The notes beneath the pieces are model-generated. The model was given only the letters and a program-made list of their open reading frames with translations, was not told the DNA's origin and did not search any database. A stretch of 64,000 bases of DNA from Deltaproteobacteria bacterium (GTDB lineage Bacteria > Desulfobacterota_D > UBA1144 > Nemesobacterales > JAJCZQ01), in assembly GCA_029262335.1 (NCBI GenBank), contig JAJCZQ010000003.1, positions 1 through 64,000 of the forward strand, read 5' to 3'. The translations under genes were made by a program, and so were the position numbers. Shown piece after piece: positions 26,092 to 36,283 of the stretch. The first letter of the stretch is position 1. Each line of letters begins with the position of its first letter.

Positions 26092-27324
26092 TTAAAAAAA
26101 CTCTTGAAACCAGTTTTTCATTGAATCAAAAACTTTTTTAAATATATTTTCATCTCTTATTCTTATTTTCCTGACACTGTTATCAGGATTTGATGCACCA
26201 TACTGCACCAGTCCGACACCCGTTGAGTAGATAGGATTGGCAATAATGTCCTTAAGACCGCCAACTTCCATTGGAATTCCAAGCCTTACCGGCATCCCGA
26301 GGATCCTTTCCACAAGATCAACACTTCCTTCCATTATGACAGAGCCGCCCGTAATAACGGCACCTGCAGGAAGTAAGTTCTGATGGCCTGATTTGATTAT
26401 TTCTCTTTTTACAAGGCTGAAAATTTCTTCCATCCGTGGTTCAATGATCATTGAAAGCTCTTTTCTTGAAATTTGCCTCTGCCTTCTTCCCCCAACGCTG
26501 TCTATCTGAATTGTTTCTTCACTCGATACAAGCTCGGATAAAGCAACGCCGTATCTTTCCTTGAGTTTTCTGGCTTCCGAAAGAGATACGGACAGCCCGA
26601 GGGCTATATCCTTATCAAGGTGGTCGCCGCCAAGTGTGAGGTTTTCTGTATACCTTATGCTGCTGCCGGAAAAGATTGCTATATCTGTGGTCCCGCCACC
26701 ACAATCAATTATTACTACGCCTATTTCTTTTTCATCATGAGTAAGTACCGCCTTGCTGGAAGCAATCTGCTCAAGTACAACATCAGATACGTCCATTCCT
26801 GCAAGATGTATACATTTTATAAGGTTTTGTGCGGCAGTCACCTGGCCGGTCACTATATGAACATTGGTTTCAAGTTTAATTCCGCATATACCTACAGGGT
26901 CTTTAATACCGGTTTCACCATCTACTGTATATTCCTGGGGTATTACATGGATTATTTCCCTGTCCGCCGGAATCATCAGTGCATTTGCCGATTCAATGAC
27001 TCTTTCAATGTCCCTTTTTGTAACTTCCCTGTTTCTAAGGGTTATCATCCCGTGCCCGGTAATGCCTTTTATATGTCCGCCGGCAATTCCTACGTGGACA
27101 CTCTGAATCTCGCAGCCTGCCATTCTCTCTGCTTCTTCAACAGCTACTTTGATCGAATCAACTGTTTCATCGATATTTACAACAACACCCCTTTTTAAAC
27201 CATGAGAAGGGTGTATGCCAACGCCAACAATCTCAAGCTCGTTGTTGTTAAATTCTCCAACAATAGCACAGATTTTTGTTGTTCCGAGGTCAAGGCCTAC
27301 AAATACATTTTGATTATCAGACAT
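26092..27324 (-). CDS. ftsA: cell division protein FtsA
   Basis: A 410-residue actin-like ATPase that tethers FtsZ to the membrane. GLDLGTTKICAIVGE at the N-terminus, DCGGGTTDIAIF and GAVITGGSVIMEG are the phosphate-binding motifs. A C-terminal amphipathic segment (FDSMKNWFQEFF) is the membrane-targeting sequence. It follows ftsQ after 2 nt. Confidence 0.97.
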   Translation of the reverse strand: MSDNQNVFVGLDLGTTKICAIVGEFNNNELEIVGVGIHPSHGLKRGVVVNIDETVDSIKVAVEEAERMAGCEIQSVHVGIAGGHIKGITGHGMITLRNREVTKRDIERVIESANALMIPADREIIHVIPQEYTVDGETGIKDPVGICGIKLETNVHIVTGQVTAAQNLIKCIHLAGMDVSDVVLEQIASSKAVLTHDEKEIGVVIIDCGGGTTDIAIFSGSSIRYTENLTLGGDHLDKDIALGLSVSLSEARKLKERYGVALSELVSSEETIQIDSVGGRRQRQISRKELSMIIEPRMEEIFSLVKREIIKSGHQNLLPAGAVITGGSVIMEGSVDLVERILGMPVRLGIPMEVGGLKDIIANPIYSTGVGLVQYGASNPDNSVRKIRIRDENIFKKVFDSMKNWFQEFF

Positions 27325-27326
27325 AA

Positions 27327-28043
27327 TTATATTTTAAAATCTACAATCCCCATATTTTCTGAACTTATGTTTATATACTCTTCCGTCAGGTTTATTTCCC
27401 TGGAACGGCCGATAATTTTTTCGACTTTATACCATTTGCTTATCAGGTTTCCGGTTCCAAAATCTATATACCTTTGATCATTTGTAAGAAGCCTTATTCC
27501 AAATCTGTTCGAAATTTTAACTTCCGAGATTTCTTCCCAGGATAAAATACTGCTTGTTTTAGAAAGTTTTAATAATTGAATTGCTTCGCCGATAAGTGAC
27601 TCATCATGCCTTCCATCCATTGTGATTACAGGGTAATCAAGGCCTTCTCTGTGGTTTATTTCTCCCAATTTCTTGCCGGTTTCACTCAAATACAGATAAA
27701 TTCCTTCTTCAAATGCAGCGATACAGAACGGTTCATATTCATCAATGCTAATTACTACTTTGCTTGGGTATTCCTTAACTATTGTTACTTCTTTGATCCA
27801 GGGATTTTTTAAGAGTGAATCCTTTGCACTATTTTCATGGAAGAAAACTGTACTCATCCCTGCCCTAATTCCGGATCTCTTTATAATTTCAGCATTGGTA
27901 ATTCTGTTTGTGCCCTTTATTACTATCTCGTCTACGAGAAATGATGCAGAACTAAACAAGTATATGCAAAAAGAAATTGATACAACTATTATACCGAGAA
28001 TTATCAATGCCCGAAAGGCTTTATGATTATTTTTTTCCTTCAT
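27327..28043 (-). CDS. ftsQ: cell division protein FtsQ
   Basis: A 238-residue bitopic protein: one N-terminal transmembrane segment (about 10-32), then a POTRA domain starting LVDEIVIKGTNRITNAEIIKRSG and an FtsQ domain. It recruits FtsB/FtsL in the divisome. Its start overlaps the murB stop by 4 bp. In many relatives ddl lies between murB and ftsQ; here it does not. Confidence 0.93.
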   Translation of the reverse strand: MKEKNNHKAFRALIILGIIVVSISFCIYLFSSASFLVDEIVIKGTNRITNAEIIKRSGIRAGMSTVFFHENSAKDSLLKNPWIKEVTIVKEYPSKVVISIDEYEPFCIAAFEEGIYLYLSETGKKLGEINHREGLDYPVITMDGRHDESLIGEAIQLLKLSKTSSILSWEEISEVKISNRFGIRLLTNDQRYIDFGTGNLISKWYKVEKIIGRSREINLTEEYINISSENMGIVDFKI

Positions 28044-28933
28044 GATTGCTCTATAATTTTGACCTCGGTCTCAAGAGTTATTCCTCTTTGTTCGAGGGCC
28101 ATTTTTTGTGCTTTTTTTATTAATTCAATTACATCCGATGCGTGTGCATTGCCGCCGTTTACTATAAAATTTGCATGAAGCTCGGAAAAACGTGCACCGC
28201 CTATCTCCGAACCTTTTAGTCCAAGCTCTTCAAGGAGCCTGCCAGCCGCTATATTTTCAGGGTTTTTAAATATTGAACCTGTATTTGCCAGGTTAACAGG
28301 CTGTGTGATGTTTCTGTACTCGAGATATTCTTTTATGTTTTTCTCACTTTGCTCTTTATTGCCAACTTTGAGACTGAAAGTAGCATTTGTAATAATTGAT
28401 CCCTCGGGAAGGTGGCATTTTCTGTATTCAAAGCTTAGTTCATTACGGTGAAGTTTCCGGACTTTGCCGCCATGCCAGATTGTTACTTCTTCAACCACAT
28501 CCTTGATTTCGCCTTTGTTTGCGCCTGCGTTCATAAATATTCCGCCGCCGACAGTACCTGGTATTCCGGCTGCAAACTCAAACCCTTTGAGGTTTTCCTT
28601 CACGGTATTTTTCATAATGGTTGATAGCATTGCTCCGCACTCGGCATGTACAAAGTTGCCGGATATTGTGAAATTCCGCAGTTTTTTTGTGCTTATTATC
28701 ACACCATTAAATCCGGCATCCTGAATTATGGTGTTTGAACCGGCGCCCAGGATAAGGAAATTAACACCTGACTCATAAACGTTATTTAGAATATTTGTGA
28801 ATTCGATTATACTTCTGGGGTACACTACGGCTTCAGCATTTCCACCAACTTTCAGAGTTATATACCTGTTCATTGGAAATTGCTTTTCAATTTCACAGTC
28901 ATTGCTGCTTAATTTGGTTAAAAGCTCACTCAT
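28040..28933 (-). CDS. murB: UDP-N-acetylenolpyruvoylglucosamine reductase
   Basis: A 297-residue FAD enzyme that makes UDP-MurNAc from the MurA product. TLKVGGNAEAVVYP, the FAD-binding LILGAGSNTIIQD, the EFAAGIPGTVGGGIFMNAGA stretch and the C-terminal GGARFSELHANFIVNGGNA are clear. The absence of a tyrosine-loop insertion and the short length suggest the type II form. It overlaps murC and ftsQ by 4 bp each. Confidence 0.96.
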   Translation of the reverse strand: MSELLTKLSSNDCEIEKQFPMNRYITLKVGGNAEAVVYPRSIIEFTNILNNVYESGVNFLILGAGSNTIIQDAGFNGVIISTKKLRNFTISGNFVHAECGAMLSTIMKNTVKENLKGFEFAAGIPGTVGGGIFMNAGANKGEIKDVVEEVTIWHGGKVRKLHRNELSFEYRKCHLPEGSIITNATFSLKVGNKEQSEKNIKEYLEYRNITQPVNLANTGSIFKNPENIAAGRLLEELGLKGSEIGGARFSELHANFIVNGGNAHASDVIELIKKAQKMALEQRGITLETEVKIIEQS

Positions 28934-30297
28934 TGAAGTTCTTTTAATAACTCTTCTCCGTGTTTCCAGACATTTCCCGCACCTGAGGTAAGGATTATGT
29001 CCCCTGAATTAACGTTCTTTTTTATATGTTGAAAAAGTTTATCAATGTCACTTATATAATAAGCGCTGTTTGACCCTGAACGGTTTATTTCCTCTACTAA
29101 CAGCTCGGAATTTATTCCCTCAATTGGTTTTTCTCCTGCTGGGTATATGTCAAGTACGTAAAGTTTTGCTATGTCACTGAGCACGGTAACAAAATCATTA
29201 AACAGCATCTGTGTTCTCGTATATCTGTGAGGCTGGAATATAACAACGGGTTTTTTCTGAAAAGCTTCTTCAATTGATCTGAGTGTGGTTTTTATTTCTA
29301 CAGGGTGGTGGCCATAATCATCAATTATCAGTATGTCGTTTACTTCGCCTTTTAGCTGAAGCCTTCTTTCTATACCGTTGAATTCACTTAATCCGGTTTT
29401 AATGTCATCAAAACTTATTCCAAGCTCTAACCCCACACCAATTGCTGCCAGAGCATTTAGTGCGTTGTGTTTGCCCGGTATCCCAAGTTCTACCAAACCG
29501 AGGTTTTTGTTTTTGTATCTAACCTCGAAAGTTGTTTTAAATCCCTCGGCTACAAAGTTGTCAAAATAAAGGTCTGCTTCATCCGTAAAACCATATGTAA
29601 GGGCCCGCTTTTCGTAATGATTTGCTATCTCTTTTACTTTTGGGCAATCAATGCAAAGGACGGCAAGCCCGTAAAACGGGATTTTATCTATAAAACTACG
29701 GAACGAATTAATAAGGTTTTCCATAGAACCGTAATGGTCGAGGTGTTCTTCATCAATGTTGGTAAGTACCGAAATAACAGGAGAAAGCATCTGGAAAGAC
29801 CCGTCACTCTCATCTGCTTCAACTACCATAAAATCACCCTTGCCAAGATGAGCATTTGTACCAAGAGACCTGACTCTTCCGCCCACAACTATTGTAGGGT
29901 CAAGATGTCCTGCCCGAAGAACAGCAGATACAATTGATGTAGTAGTTGTCTTTCCGTGGCTTCCCATTATTGCTATGCCGTATTTCAGCCTCATTAGTTC
30001 AGCAAGCATTTCTGCCCTTGCAATTACAGGGATATTCTCTTCATGGGCTTTTACAAGTTCCGGGTTGGTTTTACCAATAGCAGATGAAATGACTACAACA
30101 TCAGTATCATTAATATTTGAAGCATTGTGGCCCAGATATATCTTTATTCCGAGTTTCTGGAGTCTTCTTGTGGCAATGGAATCATTGATATCAGAGCCTG
30201 AGATCTCATATCCCATATTTACAAGGACTTCGGCGATACCACTCATGCCGATTCCGCCAATTCCCACAAAGTGAATTCTTCTTATTTTTCCGTACAT
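28930..30297 (-). CDS. murC: UDP-N-acetylmuramate--L-alanine ligase
   Basis: A 455-residue Mur ligase that adds L-alanine to UDP-MurNAc. IHFVGIGGIGMSGIAEVL (8-25) is the MurC-type N-terminal Rossmann; the ATP P-loop is GSHGKTTTT; EADESDGSFQ and DDYGHHPVEI follow. It begins 2 nt after the murG stop and overlaps murB by 4 bp. Confidence 0.97.
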   Translation of the reverse strand: MYGKIRRIHFVGIGGIGMSGIAEVLVNMGYEISGSDINDSIATRRLQKLGIKIYLGHNASNINDTDVVVISSAIGKTNPELVKAHEENIPVIARAEMLAELMRLKYGIAIMGSHGKTTTTSIVSAVLRAGHLDPTIVVGGRVRSLGTNAHLGKGDFMVVEADESDGSFQMLSPVISVLTNIDEEHLDHYGSMENLINSFRSFIDKIPFYGLAVLCIDCPKVKEIANHYEKRALTYGFTDEADLYFDNFVAEGFKTTFEVRYKNKNLGLVELGIPGKHNALNALAAIGVGLELGISFDDIKTGLSEFNGIERRLQLKGEVNDILIIDDYGHHPVEIKTTLRSIEEAFQKKPVVIFQPHRYTRTQMLFNDFVTVLSDIAKLYVLDIYPAGEKPIEGINSELLVEEINRSGSNSAYYISDIDKLFQHIKKNVNSGDIILTSGAGNVWKHGEELLKELQ

Positions 30298-30299
30298 TA

Positions 30300-31370
30300 T
30301 TATTTACCTACAAGGGAGTATAACTGCTCCACAATTTCCTTTGCTGCATCTGGTTTTGCAAGTTTTTTTGAAGCTTCAGACATTAAAGTAAGCCTGTTTT
30401 CTATTAATATTTCATCAATTTTTTTCAATAAGTAATCTTCTGTTAAAACTTCTTCTTCAATTACAACGGAAGCGCCCGCATTTTCCATAAACCTGGCATT
30501 AAGAGACTGGTGGTTGTGTGCCGCATAGGGGTAGGGTACGAGGATGGACGCTTTTCCAAAAGCTGTAATCTCGGAGATAGCACCTGCACCGGACCTGGAT
30601 ATTATAAGGTCAGATTTTCTGTAATATTCGGCAATATCATTGATAAAGGTATGTACATCTGCGTCAATTCCGCGTTTTTTATAGCTCTTTTTGACGGATT
30701 CCACGTCGTTCTTACCTGTTTGATGTACAACCTTAAGGTTTTTAATTTCCGAGTTCCCAAGTGCACCGGGAATAACTGTATTCAGGTTTGCCGCACCCTG
30801 GCTCCCACCCATAATAAATATATTAAACCCCTTACTGCTTTCATCACGGATTAAGGCTTTTTCCAGCAAACCGCTTCTAAGAGGGTTTCCGGTAATTACT
30901 ACTTTGCTTTCAGGAAAATAGTTGATACTGTCCCTGAAAGTTACAAATATTTTTTTTGTAACTTTTGAAAGGATCCTGTTCGTAACTCCGGGTACGGTGT
31001 TTTGCTCACAAATAGCTGTTGGAATAAAATTAAGATAAGCCGAAAGCACTGTTGGGCCGGAGACATATCCTCCAACACCCAGTACAATATCGGGTTTAAA
31101 GCTCCTAAGAATTCTGATTGAAGCAAAGATGCCGCTCAGCGCTGATATCATTGACTTTATTTTATACATTAAACCTTTTCCGATAATCCCTCTTGAATTA
31201 ATTAACTTTAAGTTAAAACCCAGAGCGGGGACCAGGTCTTTTTCCATTCCGTGATTTGTACCCACGAACAGTATTTCATTGTCATCGGACCGCCTCATAA
31301 ACTCTTGTGCTATTGAGATGGCAGGGAATATATGTCCACCCGTGCCTCCTCCGGCAATTACAATCTTCAT
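30300..31370 (-). CDS. murG: undecaprenyldiphospho-muramoylpentapeptide beta-N-acetylglucosaminyltransferase
   Basis: A 356-residue GT28 glycosyltransferase that forms lipid II from lipid I. The start MKIVIAGGGTGGHIFPA is unmistakable and is at 31370; a longer open frame upstream only overlaps ftsW. GVGGYVSGPTVLSAY, ICEQNTVPGVTNR, GGSQGAANLN and ISRSGAGAISEI are the expected motifs. Start and ftsW stop overlap as ATGA. Confidence 0.97.
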   Translation of the reverse strand: MKIVIAGGGTGGHIFPAISIAQEFMRRSDDNEILFVGTNHGMEKDLVPALGFNLKLINSRGIIGKGLMYKIKSMISALSGIFASIRILRSFKPDIVLGVGGYVSGPTVLSAYLNFIPTAICEQNTVPGVTNRILSKVTKKIFVTFRDSINYFPESKVVITGNPLRSGLLEKALIRDESSKGFNIFIMGGSQGAANLNTVIPGALGNSEIKNLKVVHQTGKNDVESVKKSYKKRGIDADVHTFINDIAEYYRKSDLIISRSGAGAISEITAFGKASILVPYPYAAHNHQSLNARFMENAGASVVIEEEVLTEDYLLKKIDEILIENRLTLMSEASKKLAKPDAAKEIVEQLYSLVGK

Positions 31371-32479
31371 TTTACCTCTGCTTTTGAAACGCTTAGTACT
31401 ATGCCCATTGCTGTAAGACAGCATACCAGAGAGCTTCCGCCATAACTTATAAACGGCAGTGTCAGCCCCTTTGTAGGGAATAGCCCCACTGATACGGCCA
31501 TGTTCAAGACTGCCTGCACTGCAATTAATAGGGTGAATCCGCAAACTAGGTAGCAGCCAAAAAGATCAGGGGCTTTTACCCCGATTCTGATACTCCTGTA
31601 TAAAATGAATAAAAAGAGTGCTATTACAAGTGCAACGCCTATAAAACCAAGTTCTTCCCCAATAATTGAAAAAATAAAGTCTGTATGTGCCTGGGGGAGA
31701 AAAAACAGCTTTTGTGTACTGTCTCCAAGTCCCATACCGTAAATACCGCCTACACCAAAAGCAATAAATGACTGGACGGCCTGGTATCCGGACCCAAGGG
31801 GGTCTTTCCAGGGGTCAAGAAAGGAAAGAAACCTGTCCATTCTGTATCCCCTTGTGGCAATCGCCACAGCGGCAAAAGCCCCGGTAAATAGTACCAGAGG
31901 CAAAATGTACCTGATTCTTACATTGCCAATAAACATCATAAAAATGAGCATTATAAGCAGAATTGCTGAAGTACCAAAATCCGGTTCAATAAAAATCAGG
32001 CCAATTAATAGTCCTGATACAAGAAGGTGGGAAAGAAACCCAACTGAAAAACTTTCTATTTTATCTCTTTTTTTATCAAGTGAATGCGCGAGGTAAAGGA
32101 GAACTACAAACTTGGCAATTTCGGACGGCTGAAAAGTAACAGGCCCGAATGTAAGCCACCTGTATGCACCGCTTACCTTCTTTCCTATGCCGGGAATCAG
32201 CACTATTATCAGCAGTATAAGGCAGATTATGTATGCCGGGTAAACAAATTTTCTTAGAATCCTGTAATCAATATTCATAAAAAGTATCATGGAGCTGATA
32301 CCAATCATTAGATACACCATGTGTAGTTTTAGAAACCTTGAGGGGTCGCCGTATTTTTCCATAGCATAAACGGAGCTTGTACTGTAAACCATCAGCAGTC
32401 CGAAGCATGAAATAAGTATTACTGCGGTAAGTAAAAGAAAATCGGGGCTGTTTTCACGGGAGTTAAAAATTTTGAACAA
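31367..32479 (-). CDS. ftsW: peptidoglycan glycosyltransferase FtsW
   Basis: A SEDS-family polymerase of about 370 residues with ten membrane helices. DFLLLTAVILISCFGLLMVYSTSS at the N-terminus, the catalytic-region WKDPLGSGYQAVQS and FIFSIIGEELGFIG, and GLTLPFISYGGSSL near the end are typical. I start it at a TTG (32477-32479) with GGGGAGG upstream; the open frame continues to 32569 but that part lies inside murD and is unlike FtsW. Overlap with murD is then 17 bp. Confidence 0.92.
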   Translation of the reverse strand: MFKIFNSRENSPDFLLLTAVILISCFGLLMVYSTSSVYAMEKYGDPSRFLKLHMVYLMIGISSMILFMNIDYRILRKFVYPAYIICLILLIIVLIPGIGKKVSGAYRWLTFGPVTFQPSEIAKFVVLLYLAHSLDKKRDKIESFSVGFLSHLLVSGLLIGLIFIEPDFGTSAILLIMLIFMMFIGNVRIRYILPLVLFTGAFAAVAIATRGYRMDRFLSFLDPWKDPLGSGYQAVQSFIAFGVGGIYGMGLGDSTQKLFFLPQAHTDFIFSIIGEELGFIGVALVIALFLFILYRSIRIGVKAPDLFGCYLVCGFTLLIAVQAVLNMAVSVGLFPTKGLTLPFISYGGSSLVCCLTAMGIVLSVSKAEVK

Positions 32480-33794
32480 TTTTTTTAAACACCTCCCCTC
32501 TTTCTTCGTAAGATGAAAACATATCGAAGCTTGAACATGCAGGTGATAAAAGGATTGAATCATCTTCATCTGAATTTGAAAAAGCTTTTTCTACAGCTTC
32601 TTCGAGGCTGTCTGCCATAGTTGTATCCACTGATGTTCCAAGCTGCTGATTCATTATTTTTTTTGCTTCACCAAACAAGACAAGATGTTTTACTTTATTA
32701 TGTAACGGCGCGGTAAGGATTTTGTAGTCAGTGCCTTTGTCTTTCCCGCCGGCAAGTAAGATTATTGGCGGTGAAATACTGTCGAGGGCCTTAATTGTGG
32801 CTCCAGGGCTTGTGGACTTGGAATCATTGTAAACATTAACCCCGCGATGTTTCCCAATGAACTCAATTCTGTGGGGAAGGGGGGTGAAATCAAGTATAGT
32901 CTTTTCTATAACTTCTTTCCTGCAGCCCGCTATTACCGTAGCAGCTATTGCACACATTGCATTATCCAGGTTGTGGCCGCCTATTAATTTAATTGAGCTC
33001 AAATCATATTCTTCATCTCTGAACTCAACAGTATTACCCTTAAGCTTTATGTCCTCATGTTCGGTGGCTATGCCGAAACTTACTATTTTGGAACTAATAT
33101 TTTCCGAATATTCTTTTATCTTTTCATCACCTGAATTAATTATGGCCCAGTCACTTTTTGTCTGGTTTTTAAAAATATTGGTTTTGGATTGAAAATATTC
33201 ATCAAAATCAATATGGTGGTCAAGATGATTTGGAGTAATGTTCAGAAATATTGATATATAGGGCCTGAATTTTTCAGTTGCCTGCAGCTGGAAACTGCTG
33301 GTCTCCAGCACTATAAAGTTGTATTCATCTGCTTTTTCCAAAGCTGTAATCAGGGGAGTTCCAATATTGCCGCCTGTAAATATGTTAAATCCGCTATTTG
33401 TAAGTATTTCCGATATAAGGGTTGTGGTAGTTGTTTTTCCGTTTGACCCTGTAATTGCTATAATTGGAGTATTAATGAATGTAGTAGCAAACTCTATTTC
33501 ACTAACTATTTTCTTTTCAAGTTCTTTTGCCCTGAGAAGGTAAGGTGTATTTACGCTTACTCCCGGACTTATAACCAGGATGTCGGCCCACTCAAGATAA
33601 CTTTGCGAATGGGAACCAAACTCTATCTCAATTCCCAAGGCAGATATGCTGTCTATTTCTATATTATTAAATTTACTTTTTGGGGAACTGTCTGTTCCGC
33701 GGACGTTGAATCCCCGCTGCCCCAGGAACTTAATGGTTTCTATTCCTGTTTTGCCAAGTCCGACAACCAGATAGTTTTTATTTTCAATTTCCAT
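32463..33794 (-). CDS. murD: UDP-N-acetylmuramoylalanine--D-glutamate ligase
   Basis: A 443-residue Mur ligase that adds D-glutamate. The N-terminal Rossmann VVGLGKTGIETIKFL, the P-loop ITGSNGKTTTTTL, HNLDNAMCAIAA, and YNDSKSTSPGATIKAL are present. It sits between mraY and ftsW, 2 nt after mraY. Confidence 0.96.
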   Translation of the reverse strand: MEIENKNYLVVGLGKTGIETIKFLGQRGFNVRGTDSSPKSKFNNIEIDSISALGIEIEFGSHSQSYLEWADILVISPGVSVNTPYLLRAKELEKKIVSEIEFATTFINTPIIAITGSNGKTTTTTLISEILTNSGFNIFTGGNIGTPLITALEKADEYNFIVLETSSFQLQATEKFRPYISIFLNITPNHLDHHIDFDEYFQSKTNIFKNQTKSDWAIINSGDEKIKEYSENISSKIVSFGIATEHEDIKLKGNTVEFRDEEYDLSSIKLIGGHNLDNAMCAIAATVIAGCRKEVIEKTILDFTPLPHRIEFIGKHRGVNVYNDSKSTSPGATIKALDSISPPIILLAGGKDKGTDYKILTAPLHNKVKHLVLFGEAKKIMNQQLGTSVDTTMADSLEEAVEKAFSNSDEDDSILLSPACSSFDMFSSYEERGEVFKKIVQNF

Positions 33795-33796
33795 TG

Positions 33797-34909
33797 TTAT
33801 CTCAGTTTAAGGGTCGATAGAGCTATTATCGACAGTACTATTGATATGATCCAAAACCTTACAACTACTTTTGACTCCGACCATCCCTTAAGTTCAAAAT
33901 GATGGTGTAGCGGGGCCATCCTGAAAATTCTTTTGCCGGTCATTTTATACGAACATACCTGTAGGATTACGGATAGTGCTTCCATAAGAAAAAGCCCGCC
34001 TACTATAATTAAAAGAAGTTCCTGTTTGATTATAAGGGCAGAAAAACCAATGGCTGCACCAAGCGAGAGTGAGCCAACATCCCCCATGAAAATTTGTGCG
34101 GGATGGGAATTGTACCAAAGAAATCCCAGGCATGCACCCCCAATTGCAGAGAGGAAAACGGCCAGCTCCCCGCCGGAGGGAATATAAGGTATCTGTAGAT
34201 AACTTGAAAATTCAGTGTTCCCGGATAGGTATGCAAAAATAATATAAGTCGAAGCGGCAACTGCAATTGCCCCTATCGCAAGACCGTCCAGTCCGTCTGT
34301 AAGGTTTACGGCATTTGATGATCCGACCACAACAAGCAGTGCAAACGGCAGATAAAGAAGCCCAAGGTTTATAATTGCTTTCTTAAATACGGGAAATACC
34401 ACTGTTGAAAATGAATATAGCTGCGATTCATCGAGCCTTAGTGACATAGTAAACCCGCTTTTCTGGTCGATCATAAGCAGGATTATAAAAAACGCGCCCA
34501 CAACTATCTGAAGCAGAAATTTCACCTTTGCCCTCATCCCACTGCCTTTACTGAGTTTTAGCCAGTCGTCCGTAAACCCGATGATGGCATAACTAATCAT
34601 AAAAAACATCGCTATTATTATTGTTGTATTGCTGAGGTTAACCCATAGTACTGTAGAAAATATTATTGCCAGAACTATAAATGTACCGCCCATTGTGGGG
34701 GTGCCTTCCTTTGCAATATGACTTGCCGGGCCGTCAGATCTGATATTTTCCCTGAACTGTTTGTCCTTTAGAAAATTGATAAACCTTTCCCCCAGAAAAA
34801 GGCATATTAGAAATGCCGTTACCCCGGCGCCAAAGGAGCGGAATGTAATGTACTTGAATACATTAAATAAAATAAACTCGTCTTTTAGATAAAATAAAAA
34901 ATAAAGCAT
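33797..34909 (-). CDS. mraY: phospho-N-acetylmuramoyl-pentapeptide-transferase
   Basis: A 370-residue integral membrane enzyme with about ten helices that transfers phospho-MurNAc-pentapeptide to undecaprenyl phosphate (lipid I). KEGTPTMGGTFI, TDDWLKLSKGSGMRAK, NAVNLTDGLDGLA and the MAPLHHHFELKGWSE motif mark the active site. It starts 3 nt after the murF stop. Confidence 0.97.
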   Translation of the reverse strand: MLYFLFYLKDEFILFNVFKYITFRSFGAGVTAFLICLFLGERFINFLKDKQFRENIRSDGPASHIAKEGTPTMGGTFIVLAIIFSTVLWVNLSNTTIIIAMFFMISYAIIGFTDDWLKLSKGSGMRAKVKFLLQIVVGAFFIILLMIDQKSGFTMSLRLDESQLYSFSTVVFPVFKKAIINLGLLYLPFALLVVVGSSNAVNLTDGLDGLAIGAIAVAASTYIIFAYLSGNTEFSSYLQIPYIPSGGELAVFLSAIGGACLGFLWYNSHPAQIFMGDVGSLSLGAAIGFSALIIKQELLLIIVGGLFLMEALSVILQVCSYKMTGKRIFRMAPLHHHFELKGWSESKVVVRFWIISIVLSIIALSTLKLR

Positions 34910-34912
34910 AAC

Positions 34913-36283
34913 TTAGTATAAAAACTTAATAGTATTCTCCATTTGCATGCCCCTTGAACCCTTGAGCAGTACTATGTCATTTGTACCCGCACTTTCTATC
35001 AAAAGCTTTGCGGCCTCCTCATGAGTTTCAACATGCAGATTTTTTATGTTGCTGTTCAGGCTTTTATTTATATTCTTTGAAAGCTCGCCATATGTAATCA
35101 CCATATCAATTTCCAGGTTCTTTATATACTCGCCAATATTTTTATGCTCCAGTGAACTGTTTTCGCCAAGTTCGAGCATATCCCCAAGGACGGCAATTGT
35201 CTTATTGTTATCTTTAAGGGATGACAGCTCTTTAAGTGCGCTGGACATTGAGTCAGGGTTGGCATTATATGAATCATTAATAATCTTAAATCCCTGCGGT
35301 GTTTCAATTACCTCCAGCCGCATATTTACGGGTTTGTAGTTTTCAAAACCGGCTTTTATCTCCTCCAGGGTATAATCTAGTGAATAAGCAATGCCTGATG
35401 CACAAAGTGCATTCATCACATTATGTTTTCCAATCCCTTTTAAAATGATTGGTATCGATTTACCCTTAATCACAAGATCAAACTTAATTGATTCCAGTTC
35501 ATCACTGTTTATATTTTCTGCATGAATATCAGCATCGGTGTTATTAAGGCTGTAGCTGAGCTGTTTGCAATTAATACTGCCGGCTAGTGCTGCAAGATGC
35601 TTATCATCCATGTTAACTATAAATGTATTTTCCCGGCCAAAATCCTTAACCAGCTCACCCTTGGCTTTTGCCACGCCTTCTACTGTAATAAGTTTTTCGA
35701 GATGGGCCCTTCCGATATTTGTAATTGCACCAATGTCCGGCTCGGCTATCCCTTTTAGGTAATCGATCTCGCCAAAATCATTCATCCCGATTTCAGACAC
35801 ACAGAGTTTGTGCTGCTTATCCAGCTTTAAAAGGGTTAGCGGAAGTCCAATCTGGTTGTTAAGATTGCCTGTATTTTTAAGGGTTTTGTTCCTGACTGAA
35901 AGGAGGTTGTATGTCATTTCCTTGGTGGTTGTTTTGCCGTTTGAGCCCGTAATGCAGATTACTTTTAGCTTAGGAAAACTTTTTCTCCATGCATTTGCGA
36001 TTTTGCCGAGTGCAACAGTTGTAGAACTTACCTTAATAATATTTTTATTATTAAAGTCTTCTGAATTATTTGTGGTTTTATCAATAACTGCTCCGGCGGC
36101 ACCATTGTCAAAGGCTTCATTTATAAATTCATGGCCATCGTGGTTTTCGCCTTTAATAGCAATAAACAGATCATCTTTCTTAACCCTTCGGCTGTCTATG
36201 GATATACCCTGGAACTCCGTGTCGCTGCTTCCGGATATGAGGTGACCGCCAGTAGATTTTAAGATAAATTCTGTATTAATCAT
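34913..36283 (-). CDS. murF: UDP-N-acetylmuramoyl-tripeptide--D-alanyl-D-alanine ligase
   Basis: A 456-residue Mur ligase that adds D-Ala-D-Ala. SIDSRRVKKDDLFIAIKG, the P-loop ITGSNGKTTTKEM, EIGMNDFGEI, NDSYNANPDSM and LLKGSRGMQME are the expected motifs. It overlaps murE by 4 bp. Confidence 0.97.
   Translation of the reverse strand: MINTEFILKSTGGHLISGSSDTEFQGISIDSRRVKKDDLFIAIKGENHDGHEFINEAFDNGAAGAVIDKTTNNSEDFNNKNIIKVSSTTVALGKIANAWRKSFPKLKVICITGSNGKTTTKEMTYNLLSVRNKTLKNTGNLNNQIGLPLTLLKLDKQHKLCVSEIGMNDFGEIDYLKGIAEPDIGAITNIGRAHLEKLITVEGVAKAKGELVKDFGRENTFIVNMDDKHLAALAGSINCKQLSYSLNNTDADIHAENINSDELESIKFDLVIKGKSIPIILKGIGKHNVMNALCASGIAYSLDYTLEEIKAGFENYKPVNMRLEVIETPQGFKIINDSYNANPDSMSSALKELSSLKDNNKTIAVLGDMLELGENSSLEHKNIGEYIKNLEIDMVITYGELSKNINKSLNSNIKNLHVETHEEAAKLLIESAGTNDIVLLKGSRGMQMENTIKFLY

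Noticed and set aside
26620-27198. 192-codon plus-strand open frame rich in Tyr, Cys and Phe
   Set aside because: It is antisense to ftsA, has implausible composition for a protein and no family resemblance.
31371-31544. N-terminal extension of murG
   Set aside because: MurG begins at its conserved MKIVIAGGGTGG; the extension lies in ftsW and reads as out-of-frame ftsW.
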